64,000 nt of DNA from Bacteroidales bacterium (lineage in GTDB: Bacteria; Bacteroidota; Bacteroidia; Bacteroidales; UBA932), in assembly GCA_021371955.1 (NCBI GenBank), contig JAJFVD010000003.1, positions 1 through 64,000 of the forward strand, given 5' to 3'. Shown piece by piece: positions 25,499 through 33,938 of the stretch (position 1 is the first letter of the stretch; the number at the start of each line of letters is the position of its first letter). A program made the translations under genes and the position numbers. Under the pieces are notes generated by a model that ran no database searches, was not told the DNA's origin, and was given only the letters and a program-made list of their open reading frames with translations.

Positions 25499-26358
25499 TG
25501 GGTGAAAAAAAGTTAATTTTAGTTCTGGGAGCAACTGCCAGTGGTAAAACGGACTACAGTATTTCTCTGGCAACTGAGTATGGTTGCCCTGTCATTTCGT
25601 GTGATTCCAGACAAATCTATAAAGAACTTAAAATCGGGACAGCTCCGCCAACGGCAGAACAATTGTCCAAAGTAAAGCACTATTTCATTTTTTCTCATTC
25701 TGTAAATGATCATTATACTGCCGGGCAGTATGAAATCGAGGCTCTGGAACTGCTTGAGAAGCTATTTGAGACTCATGATACTATTGTGGCTACAGGAGGG
25801 TCAGGCCTATATGCCGATGCCCTGTGTTACGGGATGGACGATTTCCCCCCGGCCGACCTTGAACTGCGAAAGACCATAATGGAAAGGCTTTCAAAAGAAG
25901 GCATTGAATCATTAAGAGGAGAGCTTAAACTTTTGGACAGAGAGAGCTACGATTCGATTGATATTGCCAATAGCCAAAGAGTTGTCCGTGCCCTGGAGGT
26001 GACTTTGCAAACAGGAAGAAAATTTTCTTCGTTTAAGAAAGATTGTGCGAAACAGAGACCGTTCATTATTGAGAAGAGGCTTTTGGAAAGACCGAGAGCC
26101 GAACTTTACGAAAGGGTAGACAGAAGAGTCGACAAAATGATGGAAGACGGCCTGTTGGATGAAGTAAAAGGTCTTGTCCCGTATAAACATTTGCCAGCCC
26201 TTAAAACTGTAGGATACAGGGAGCTTTTTGAGTATCTCGATGGAGAAATTACTTTGGAAGAGGCTGTTGACCTTATAAAGAGAAATACCAGAAGGTATGC
26301 CAAAAGGCAAATGACCTGGTGGCGGAGGTATAAGGATTTTATTTACATTAACTGTTAA
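25498..26358 (+). CDS. miaA: tRNA dimethylallyltransferase
   Basis: 286 aa, a little shorter than the usual 300-310. The P-loop GATASGKTDYS is at 10-20, then CDSRQIYKELKIGTAPPT and TGGSGLYADALCYG, all diagnostic. The C-terminal RNTRRYAKRQMTWWRR matches the family end. It adds a dimethylallyl group to adenosine 37 of tRNAs that read codons starting with U. It overlaps the preceding gene by one base and ends at a strong bidirectional terminator. Confidence 0.97.
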   Translation: MGEKKLILVLGATASGKTDYSISLATEYGCPVISCDSRQIYKELKIGTAPPTAEQLSKVKHYFIFSHSVNDHYTAGQYEIEALELLEKLFETHDTIVATGGSGLYADALCYGMDDFPPADLELRKTIMERLSKEGIESLRGELKLLDRESYDSIDIANSQRVVRALEVTLQTGRKFSSFKKDCAKQRPFIIEKRLLERPRAELYERVDRRVDKMMEDGLLDEVKGLVPYKHLPALKTVGYRELFEYLDGEITLEEAVDLIKRNTRRYAKRQMTWWRRYKDFIYINC

Positions 26359-26389
26359 CTCGCCGGAGACCATAAATAGGGGAAAAACA

Positions 26390-26423
26390 AAAGCGGGTGC
26401 CTGTTTTTACAGACACCCGCTTT
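26390..26423. terminator. Bidirectional terminator between miaA and the DUF3127 gene
   Basis: AAAGCGGGTG (26390-26399) plus CTGT (26401-26404) pair with ACAG (26409-26412) plus CACCCGCTTT (26414-26423), a 15-position stem with one mismatch and a T loop. It lies between two convergent genes, with A-rich flank on the left and T-rich on the right. Confidence 0.9.
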
Positions 26424-26438
26424 GGCTTTAATATTCTC

Positions 26439-26807
26439 TTAGAATGGAAGATCGTCCTCACCGGCATCTCCCGAAGGGAAGTCAACCGGAGTACTTATTG
26501 AGTCGGCAGGCTGTGAAGAGTTGCCACCATCATCAAAACGATCAATTTTCCAGGCTCTTACATCGGTATACCATCTGTTGTTAAACTCTCTTGATTCAAT
26601 GTTGACAGATACTTTAACATTTTCTCCGTCTTTAAATTTTGATAGTTCTTCAACTTTCTCAGGCCCCCAGACATTCATGCATATCTTTTTGGGAAAGTTT
26701 TCCTGAGTCTCAATAATAAACTCCTGTTTGCTCCAGTCTCCTCTGGCGCTTGTGCCGGATTGAACAGAGAGTTTCTTGATAATTTTTCCGATTAATTCGA
26801 GTGCCAT
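26439..26807 (-). CDS. DUF3127 protein with SSB-like acidic tip
   Basis: 122 aa. The first about 85 residues (MALELIGKIIKKLSVQSGTS and on to NNRWYTDVRAWKID) match DUF3127, expected to be an OB-fold of Bacteroidota. A disordered linker then leads to the C-terminal DDLPF (118-122). That ending matches the acidic tip of single-stranded DNA-binding proteins, which recruits repair partners. I infer a nucleic-acid binding role, but it is not a canonical SSB. It starts 2 nt after the FKBP stop, the last gene of a four-gene unit. Confidence 0.83.
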   Translation of the reverse strand: MALELIGKIIKKLSVQSGTSARGDWSKQEFIIETQENFPKKICMNVWGPEKVEELSKFKDGENVKVSVNIESREFNNRWYTDVRAWKIDRFDDGGNSSQPADSISTPVDFPSGDAGEDDLPF

Positions 26808-26809
26808 TA

Positions 26810-27553
26810 CTATTTTACAGTTTTTGCAGTTTTTGTAGAATCAACAACTACAGCCTTGCTCACCTTTACGAGTTCTACATCAAAAATCAGTGTTGAGTTA
26901 GGACCTACAAGCGGACCAGCCTGTTGCTTGCCATATGCAAGTTCGCCAGGTATGAAAAGCTTGATTTTGCCACCTTCGCCGATAAGTCTGATACCTTCTC
27001 CCCATCCTGAAATGACTGCGTTTACAGGGAATTTAACTGGCTCAGGGTTTCCGAAAGATGTGTCAAATTCTTTACCATCAAGAAGTGTTCCTCTGTAAAA
27101 AACAGAAACTGTATCTTCAAGAGCAGGTTTAAGTTCAGAACCCGGGTTGATAATCTTGTACTGAAGACCACTTGCTGTAGTTTGAACGCTGTCTTTAGTC
27201 TTGTTGGCAGCAAGGAATTCGTCGCCTTTAACTTTGTTCTCGGCAGCAGCAACTTCTGCTCTCTGAGCAAGGTATCTTTGAATAACTTGATTTGCAATTG
27301 TCTCATTAACTTTAAGATCTTTTCCTTCTTTTCCTTCAAGAACAGCTTTAATGGCTTTTGTCATTTCACTGTAGTTAAGGTCACCAAAGTTTGAGTTTTT
27401 AAGCATTGTTCCAAATGATACACCTACTGCATAACTTGCAGAATCGGTGAGAGCTTTTGAAACTTGTACTGCAGAAGAACTCTTCTTTTCGCCGCAAGAC
27501 GAAACGATAATAAGAGCCAATGCAACGATTGCGATAGATTTGATTGTTTTCAT
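26810..27553 (-). CDS. FKBP-type peptidyl-prolyl isomerase, lipoprotein
   Basis: 247 aa. A lipobox IIVSSC gives lipidated Cys20. An FKBP N-terminal dimerisation region (about 35-120) is followed by the FKBP domain (about 135-235): VSVFYRGTLLDGKEFDTSFG, then VISGWGEGIRLIGEGGKIKL and IPGELAYGKQ, all typical FKBP text. It should speed proline isomerisation in folding periplasmic or outer-membrane proteins. It follows nhaA by 3 nt. The final residues are basic, with a KTAKTVK end. Confidence 0.95.
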   Translation of the reverse strand: MKTIKSIAIVALALIIVSSCGEKKSSSAVQVSKALTDSASYAVGVSFGTMLKNSNFGDLNYSEMTKAIKAVLEGKEGKDLKVNETIANQVIQRYLAQRAEVAAAENKVKGDEFLAANKTKDSVQTTASGLQYKIINPGSELKPALEDTVSVFYRGTLLDGKEFDTSFGNPEPVKFPVNAVISGWGEGIRLIGEGGKIKLFIPGELAYGKQQAGPLVGPNSTLIFDVELVKVSKAVVVDSTKTAKTVK

Positions 27554-27556
27554 TTG

Positions 27557-28906
27557 TTAATTATTTTTTGTGGTTTTATCTTTCGTTGTAATATATATAG
27601 CCAATAGTCCAATTAATGCAGCTAAAAATGAGGTTCCGAGTATAGTCGCTTTCCCTGTATCAATGATTGCAAAATCAGTAAAGGCCAAATTATCGATAAA
27701 TATAGACATTGTAAATCCAATTCCCGCAATAATCCCTACAGAAAATATCTGACTCCATTTAATTTCGTTTGGAAGTTCAGCAATTTTCAGCTTGACTGCC
27801 AGCCAACTGGCAAGAAAAATCCCAAATGGTTTTCCTATCAAAAGACCGAAAAATATTCCCGGAATAATTGGTTCGAAAGGGGGAGAAAAGATTTTGGCAT
27901 TAAGTATAACCCCTGCATTTGCAAGTGCAAAAACAGGCATAATAATAAATGTTACCCATGGATGCAGTGCGTGCTCAAATCTGAGCATAAGCGGGTGCAC
28001 CTGTTTGAGTTTATAATGAAGGCTGTGTATAACCTGCTGCTGCTCCTGGTTTTCAAGTACCATTACATTGTGGTTGCTGGCGGCACTGAATCTGTTTAGC
28101 AGGTAGCGGCATCCAACTATAAAGCGCACTTCGTTAATCGAATTTTTCCCTGGAATTGTCATCGCTATAAGAACACCGGCTATTGTGGCATGAATGCCGG
28201 ATCCCAAAATAAGAAACCAAAGGACGATTCCGGGGATAATGTAAAATGACGGTCTTCTGATATTAAGCCTGTTAAAGACCAAAAGAAGGGCAAAAACCAA
28301 AGCGGCATATATAAGCAATTGTATATCTATAGTATGAGTAGGATAAAAAACAGCTAATACGATAATTGCGCCAAGGTCATCTACAATTGCAAGAGCCGCA
28401 AGAAAGATTTTTAAAGAAGTAGGCACTCTCTTGCCAAGCAGAGACAGTATCCCAAGAGCAAATGCAATATCTGTTGCCATTGGTATTCCCCATCCGTTCT
28501 GGTAAATGGTTCCAAAGCTGAAAGAACTGTATATCAATGCAGGAACAACCATCCCTCCTACAGCGGCAAAAATAGGCAGAGAAGCCTGTCTAAAAGAAGA
28601 GAGCTCACCAACAAGTATTTCTCTTTTTATTTCGAGTCCCACAACAAGAAAAAAGACAGCCATCAGACCATCATTGATCCAGTGCAGGATGGTCATCTCG
28701 AACTTTATATTTCCAATGCCGAATCCCGCAGGTTGATTTAATAAATTCTGGAGATGGGACAGCTGGGGGATGTTTGCAATCAGAAGAGCTGCAATTGCAC
28801 AAAAAATCAACACAATTCCGCCGATAGAAGAATTTTTGAAAAAGGTATTGAAAATGTTCAGAAGTTCTTGCCTTCTGTCTCTTCGGATGTAATTGATAAT
28901 CCCCAT
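27557..28906 (-). CDS. nhaA: Na+/H+ antiporter NhaA
   Basis: 449 aa with about 12 membrane segments. The ion-binding aspartates sit in AIVDDLGAI (Asp176, Asp177), with ATDIAFALG (Asp146) before them, as in NhaA. It swaps sodium for protons across the inner membrane for pH and salt balance. It carries a hydrophilic insert of about 45 residues (260-305, rich in Asn and Gln) compared with the E. coli protein of 388 aa. It is second in a unit after the ureohydrolase gene, with a 13-nt gap. Confidence 0.97.
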   Translation of the reverse strand: MGIINYIRRDRRQELLNIFNTFFKNSSIGGIVLIFCAIAALLIANIPQLSHLQNLLNQPAGFGIGNIKFEMTILHWINDGLMAVFFLVVGLEIKREILVGELSSFRQASLPIFAAVGGMVVPALIYSSFSFGTIYQNGWGIPMATDIAFALGILSLLGKRVPTSLKIFLAALAIVDDLGAIIVLAVFYPTHTIDIQLLIYAALVFALLLVFNRLNIRRPSFYIIPGIVLWFLILGSGIHATIAGVLIAMTIPGKNSINEVRFIVGCRYLLNRFSAASNHNVMVLENQEQQQVIHSLHYKLKQVHPLMLRFEHALHPWVTFIIMPVFALANAGVILNAKIFSPPFEPIIPGIFFGLLIGKPFGIFLASWLAVKLKIAELPNEIKWSQIFSVGIIAGIGFTMSIFIDNLAFTDFAIIDTGKATILGTSFLAALIGLLAIYITTKDKTTKNN

Positions 28907-28919
28907 CGTATGGATAAAA

Positions 28920-29948
28920 CTACTTTTTTGAATTTAGTCTTGTGTAAAGACACAATTTATACAGGATTCTTGCTCCTACATTAGCATCCCAGTCACTGTC
29001 AATGCCAGGGGAAACTTCGCACAAATCAAATCCGATAATCTTCTTGTTTGAAATGGCAAGCATATGCAGCAGATAATCGATTTCCCGGAATCCGATGCCA
29101 CCGGGAACAGGGGTGCCGGTACCCGGGCAAAGCTCAGGTGAAAGTCCGTCGATATCAAAACTTATATAAACGTTTGCAGGTAAACTGGCAATAATATCCT
29201 CACACTGTTTCTTCCATGTTTTTCCCTCAAACTGATTTCTTTTGAGTTCTGTATCTGTAAAGCAGCGAATCCGAGGATCTGTATTTATAATATCAGCCTC
29301 CTGCTGGCAGAAGTCTCTTACGGCAACCTGAGTAAGCTGCGATATCTGGGGTATTTCGCTCAGGGCGTTGTACATTATTGAGGCATGAGAGTATGTGAAC
29401 CCTTCGTATGCAACCCGAAGGTCTGCATGTGCATCAATATGCAATATGCCAAATTCTTCACATAGTCCGGAAACAGCTTTCATGTTTCCAAGAGGCACAC
29501 TGTGGTCACCTCCTACAACACCTGTAATCCTGCCTGAATTTATCTGCTCTTTGCATAAGGCAAACACCTCTTTATTAAGAGATTCGCTTGCCTTGTTAAC
29601 CTTGTCCAGAAGCGGAGTCAGTTCTGCGTAATCGGTTCCCTTTTCAAGTTCGGCAATTACACTTTGGGCAATCTTACGATATTTCTTGTTGTCTTTTAAT
29701 ATTTGGATATTAACGGGAACTGTTCCTATCTTTGTTTCCCACGCATCAGGTACGAGCGGATCAAAAAGATCAACCTGCACAGACGCTTCAATAATAGATT
29801 CGGGGCCTTTATGAGTTCCGGGTCTGTATGAGGTTGTCACATCCCAGGGCACAGAAATAATGGCAATATCCGACTCCTCAAGACTGTTTGGAAGTGCAAA
29901 GTAGTTGCCGTTTGCAATTCCCGGTTCGTTGGGGTTAAAATTTGTCAT
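28920..29948 (-). CDS. Ureohydrolase (agmatinase/formimidoylglutamase family)
   Basis: 342 aa. The manganese-binding residues of the arginase fold are all present: His149 in GGDHS, Asp172-His174-Asp176 in DAHADLR, and Asp265-Asp267 in SFDIDGL. It hydrolyses a guanidino or formimino substrate; agmatine is the usual annotation for Bacteroidota homologues but the substrate cannot be fixed from sequence. It is the first gene of ureohydrolase-nhaA-FKBP-DUF3127. A -7 box TACCTTTG (complement of 30054-30061) lies about 106 nt upstream. Confidence 0.88.
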   Translation of the reverse strand: MTNFNPNEPGIANGNYFALPNSLEESDIAIISVPWDVTTSYRPGTHKGPESIIEASVQVDLFDPLVPDAWETKIGTVPVNIQILKDNKKYRKIAQSVIAELEKGTDYAELTPLLDKVNKASESLNKEVFALCKEQINSGRITGVVGGDHSVPLGNMKAVSGLCEEFGILHIDAHADLRVAYEGFTYSHASIMYNALSEIPQISQLTQVAVRDFCQQEADIINTDPRIRCFTDTELKRNQFEGKTWKKQCEDIIASLPANVYISFDIDGLSPELCPGTGTPVPGGIGFREIDYLLHMLAISNKKIIGFDLCEVSPGIDSDWDANVGARILYKLCLYTRLNSKK

Positions 29949-30053
29949 AGTTATGCTCTTTTTCAGTTACATCGTCAAAAGTTACTCTTTAGTGCCGCCA
30001 AATATTTAATATTAAATTTTGCGATGATAAAACTATTGAATAACTTAGGGGTA

Positions 30054-30061
30054 CAAAGGTA
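30054..30061 (-). promoter_or_regulatory. Likely -7 box for the ureohydrolase-nhaA unit
   Basis: CAAAGGTA here reads TACCTTTG on the minus strand, a full -7 consensus match. No good -33 element at 19-22 nt distance is visible, so confidence is lower. The leader would be about 100 nt. Confidence 0.4.
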
Positions 30062-30085
30062 AGATTTTTTGACAATTTTTTAGGA

Positions 30086-30093
30086 TAATTTTG
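30086..30093 (+). promoter_or_regulatory. Likely -7 box for recQ
   Basis: TAATTTTG matches TAnnTTTG and ends 15 nt before the recQ ATG. The nearest upstream TTTG (30068-30071) is only 14 nt away, shorter than the usual spacing, so the -33 is uncertain. It would give a leader of about 10 nt. Confidence 0.4.
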
Positions 30094-30108
30094 GACACAC
30101 AATAATTT

Positions 30109-32307
30109 ATGCATACAACTTCTGAATTTCTGCACAGTCAACTTAAACAATTTTTTGGCTTCGATTCATTTAAGGGTCAGCAGGAAGAGGTTATAAAGCA
30201 TTTGATAGATGGTAATGACTCTTTTGTTCTCATGCCAACCGGAGGGGGCAAATCTCTGTGCTATCAGCTTCCCGCGCTGGTAATGCCAGGAGTTGCAATT
30301 ATCATATCTCCCCTTATTGCACTTATGAAGAATCAGGTTGATGCAATCAGGGGATTTGTTGTTGAAAGAGACGGCATTGCCCACTTTTTGAACTCCTCAT
30401 TAAATAAGGCTCAGATACAGGAGGTTAAGGACGATCTTATGTCAGGCCAGACTAAATTGTTATATGTCGCTCCTGAGTCTCTCACAAAAGAGGAAAATAT
30501 TGCTTTTTTAAAACAGCTCACGATATCTTTCTATGCAGTAGACGAAGCTCACTGTATATCTGAATGGGGGCACGATTTCCGCCCGGAATACAGGCGTATT
30601 TACCCTATTGTACAGGAGATTGGAAAAGCTCCCGTTATTGCTCTCACAGCAACTGCAACACCCAAAGTTCAGAACGATATCCAGAAAAACCTGGGAATGT
30701 CTGATGCGAGGGTATTCAAAACTTCATTCAACAGGGACAATCTCTATTATGAAATAAGGACAAAGGTTAATACGGAGAGAGAGATAATTAAGTTCATCAA
30801 GGCAAATCAGGGCAAATCTGGCATAATTTATTGTCTCAGCAGGAAAAAGGTTGAGGAAGTGGCTCAATTGCTTGTAGTAAATGGAATTAAGGCATTGCCA
30901 TATCACGCAGGTCTTGATCCAACCACCAGAGCCTCAAATCAGGACAGTTTCCTTATGGAGGGGGTTGATGTTATTGTTGCAACGATTGCTTTCGGAATGG
31001 GAATTGACAAACCGGATGTCCGTTTTGTGATTCATTATGATATTCCTAAAAGTCTTGAGAGTTACTATCAGGAAACCGGACGCTCCGGACGGGATGGAGG
31101 TGAGGGGCAGTGCATTGCTTTCTACTCTTACAAGGATATTCAAAAACTTGAAAAGTTTATGCAGGGAAAACCAATTTCCGAACAGGAAATTGGGCGGCAG
31201 CTTCTCATGGAAACCGTATCGTATGCAGAGTCAAGCCTTTGCAGGAGAAAAGTTTTGCTTAACTATTTTGGGGAGGATTATAATATAGACAATTGCGGAA
31301 GCTGCGACAACTGTCTTTATCCGAAAAAACAGTTCGACGGAAAAGATGACGTAGCACTGGTGCTGGAGCTTATCTCTACAATGAAAGAACAGTTTAAGAC
31401 GGAGCACCTTGCAAATATTATGGCGGGAGTGACAAATTCAATTATTAAATCGTACAATCATCATAAACTGGAGTTGTTCGGAATAGGGAAATCCAAGGGT
31501 ATAAGGTTTTGGATGGCCGTAATAAGACAAGCGCTCATACATCACCTTCTTTTCAAGGATATAGAGAAATACGGATTAATTTCCTGTACCCCGGAAGGGC
31601 TTAAATTTCTTGAGAACCCTTACACAGTAATGCTAATTGAAGACAGAGAATTTGTAGAATCCGATGACGACGAAACATCCACTCCTGGTCACGCAAGGGC
31701 CTCCGGAGGTGGCGGAGATGAAGCTCTGTTGTCTTTGCTAAAGGATTTAAGACACTCTGTTTCAAAAAAGTTAAATCTGCCTCCATTCGTTATATTCAGT
31801 GACCCGTCCCTTGATGATATGTCGCTGCAGTATCCTTTGACTATTGAAGAATTAAAGAATTGTCAGGGAGTGGGAGAGGGGAAGGCAAAAAAATTCGGGA
31901 AAGAGTTTGTCGAACTCATTGCAAAATATGTTTTGGAGAATGAGATTGACAGACCAATGGATCTGGTTGTAAAATCGGTTGTAAACAAGTCTGCAATCAA
32001 AGTACATATTATTAACGGTATTGACAGAAAACTTCCGCTTGAAGATATAGCCGAATCCAAGGGCATTGAAATGGAGGACATCCTCAACGAACTTGAGGCA
32101 ATTGTGAATTCAGGCACGAAAATAAACATTGACTACTTTATCCGCCAGACAATTGACGATGATAAAGTGGATGAAATTTATCAATATTTCCGAACAGAGG
32201 CGGTTTCCGACTCGCTTCGGGAGGCAACGGAAGAACTTGGTAAAGGTTATACCGAAGACGAAATAAGGCTCGTGAGAATCAAATTTTTGTCCGAACTGGG
32301 GAATTAA
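30109..32307 (+). CDS. recQ: ATP-dependent DNA helicase RecQ
   Basis: 732 aa. Helicase motif I PTGGGKS is at 43-49 and the DEAH box at 144-147, followed by CISEWGHDFRPEYRR. Motif VI YYQETGRSGRDGG is clear. A zinc site (Cys in SSLCRRKVLL and NCGSCDNC, about 378-403), an RQC winged helix and an HRDC domain (about 530-605) follow, then a C-terminal extension to 732 as in other Bacteroidota RecQ. It unwinds DNA 3' to 5' in repair and recombination. Its last 4 nt overlap the convergent glnA stop. Confidence 0.97.
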   Translation: MHTTSEFLHSQLKQFFGFDSFKGQQEEVIKHLIDGNDSFVLMPTGGGKSLCYQLPALVMPGVAIIISPLIALMKNQVDAIRGFVVERDGIAHFLNSSLNKAQIQEVKDDLMSGQTKLLYVAPESLTKEENIAFLKQLTISFYAVDEAHCISEWGHDFRPEYRRIYPIVQEIGKAPVIALTATATPKVQNDIQKNLGMSDARVFKTSFNRDNLYYEIRTKVNTEREIIKFIKANQGKSGIIYCLSRKKVEEVAQLLVVNGIKALPYHAGLDPTTRASNQDSFLMEGVDVIVATIAFGMGIDKPDVRFVIHYDIPKSLESYYQETGRSGRDGGEGQCIAFYSYKDIQKLEKFMQGKPISEQEIGRQLLMETVSYAESSLCRRKVLLNYFGEDYNIDNCGSCDNCLYPKKQFDGKDDVALVLELISTMKEQFKTEHLANIMAGVTNSIIKSYNHHKLELFGIGKSKGIRFWMAVIRQALIHHLLFKDIEKYGLISCTPEGLKFLENPYTVMLIEDREFVESDDDETSTPGHARASGGGGDEALLSLLKDLRHSVSKKLNLPPFVIFSDPSLDDMSLQYPLTIEELKNCQGVGEGKAKKFGKEFVELIAKYVLENEIDRPMDLVVKSVVNKSAIKVHIINGIDRKLPLEDIAESKGIEMEDILNELEAIVNSGTKINIDYFIRQTIDDDKVDEIYQYFRTEAVSDSLREATEELGKGYTEDEIRLVRIKFLSELGN

Positions 32308-33806
32308 CCGCAGTGATAGTATCTTTCAACCAATTCTGCCATTTTTTCAGGATTGTTCCTGACTTCTTCACGAATATTTTTGTCGTCGTATGATTTCAGT
32401 TTGGAAATTATCCCGTCGATAAGGTGCTTGTCAAAAACTCCATCCTTCTCGTAAATAGCCCGTTTAGCCTCCAGTTCAACAGCCGATTCATAGCAGGATG
32501 AGGGGAGTTGCTCAAGAGCATTTAACTTCTTCTCATTCTTTTTCTCATGTATGTTCACATCAACATAACACTTTTTGGCAACCTCAAGAGGTTTTTCCAT
32601 TTCAAATCCTGTTCTTGCGGCAACAACAAGACCGGCGAGCATTTGATATATATCTGCCGAACCGTCCGGTGAGCGCATCTCCACAGTTTGTTTGTCTGCT
32701 CCTTCGTTATTGTCAGAAGGTTCGTTCGGGTTTGCTATTGATATCATATTTGTATTCCCGAGCCATCCCAGCGGAACGCGGACAAGAACGGAACGGTTTC
32801 TGTCTCCCCAGCAAATACTGGTTGGTGCCTCCTGGTGAGGTACAAGACGGAAATATGATGTAGGATTTGTATTTCCAAATGCAGTAAGGGAAGAAGCACA
32901 TTTCATATATCCGGCAATAGCTGTTTTTGCTGTATCGGATAATACACCGTCGTGTATCATTACAGATTTCCCGTCTTTCATCATCCTTGTATGAAAATGG
33001 AGGCCGCTGCCTGCTTTACCCACAGTAATCTTTGGCGCAAAAGTGACATCCAGACCGTATTGATATGCAAGAGTGCGGATAATCCACTTTGCCATCACAA
33101 GCTGGTCCGCAGCAGTTTCAACAGGATTAACCAGAAATTCTATTTCGTTTTGTTCATATATTTTGCCGTCAAGAGTAAAATTACCAACCTCCGAATGTCC
33201 GTACTTTATCATTCCTCCGGCCTGGGCAATCAGATTCATAGCATCAGTGCGGAAGTGCTCGAATTTTGTAAATGGCTGCGACTCGTGATATCCTTTCTGG
33301 TCAACAGTAGGATATAGCCCATCGGCCCGGTCGATAACATAGAATTCCAGTTCTCCCATTGCCTCGAATTTGAGTCCTGTTGCCTTTGTAAATGAACGGC
33401 TGGCTTTTAAAAGGGTATATTCAGGAGCACTTTCAAGCGGAAGTCCTTCTTTTGTGAAATAGGAACATAGCAGGCCAAGAGCCGGAATTTCTGAAAACGG
33501 ATCTACATAGGCAGTTGAGTAACGCGGAACAATGTATAAATCACTGGATCCGGCTTCAATAAAAGGAAACAGGCTTGAGCCGTCTACCCGCTCGCCGTAT
33601 GAAAGAAGAGAATCAAGGTACTGAAGGCTGGTTATAGGGAAATTTAATGTTTTTAATCTTCCGTCGGCAGCAACATACCTGAAATTCAGAATTCGGATCT
33701 CCTTGTCAATAACAAATTTTATAATGTCTTTTTTATTGAAATCAAACGGGCGCTTATTAAGATGGGCAACCAACGGGTTGATATTATACTTTATGAATGA
33801 ATCCAT
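32304..33806 (-). CDS. glnA: Glutamine synthetase, type I-like
   Basis: 500 aa. An N-terminal beta-grasp domain (about 30-115) precedes the catalytic domain. Family text includes MGELEFYVID, YEQNEIEF, GKAGSGLHFHTRM and NPTSYFRLVPHQEAPTSICW, then GDRNRSVLVRVP and TVEMRSPDGSAD. It makes glutamine from glutamate, ammonia and ATP. The central part differs from the E. coli enzyme, as is usual for the roughly 500-aa Bacteroidota form. I see no adenylylation-site tyrosine that I can place with confidence. A possible minus-strand -7 box TATATTTG is the complement of 33860-33867. Confidence 0.92.
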   Translation of the reverse strand: MDSFIKYNINPLVAHLNKRPFDFNKKDIIKFVIDKEIRILNFRYVAADGRLKTLNFPITSLQYLDSLLSYGERVDGSSLFPFIEAGSSDLYIVPRYSTAYVDPFSEIPALGLLCSYFTKEGLPLESAPEYTLLKASRSFTKATGLKFEAMGELEFYVIDRADGLYPTVDQKGYHESQPFTKFEHFRTDAMNLIAQAGGMIKYGHSEVGNFTLDGKIYEQNEIEFLVNPVETAADQLVMAKWIIRTLAYQYGLDVTFAPKITVGKAGSGLHFHTRMMKDGKSVMIHDGVLSDTAKTAIAGYMKCASSLTAFGNTNPTSYFRLVPHQEAPTSICWGDRNRSVLVRVPLGWLGNTNMISIANPNEPSDNNEGADKQTVEMRSPDGSADIYQMLAGLVVAARTGFEMEKPLEVAKKCYVDVNIHEKKNEKKLNALEQLPSSCYESAVELEAKRAIYEKDGVFDKHLIDGIISKLKSYDDKNIREEVRNNPEKMAELVERYYHCG

Positions 33807-33899
33807 GAAATTGAAACTCTTTAAATGAATTTGGCTATAAATTGTTTGAAAAACGGATACAAATATATAAATATTTAAGAAAATACTCTATTTTTCATG

Positions 33900-33931
33900 T
33901 TTGTGCATCTTTTAGATTTTTAATAACTTTG
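33900..33931 (+). promoter_or_regulatory. Promoter abutting the start of the 767-aa membrane-anchored protein
   Basis: TTTG at 33900-33903 and TAACTTTG at 33924-33931 have a 20-nt spacer, a full Bacteroidota consensus match. The ATG is at 33939, 7 nt after the -7 box, so the transcript would have almost no leader. Confidence 0.65.
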
Positions 33932-33938
33932 CAGGCTT

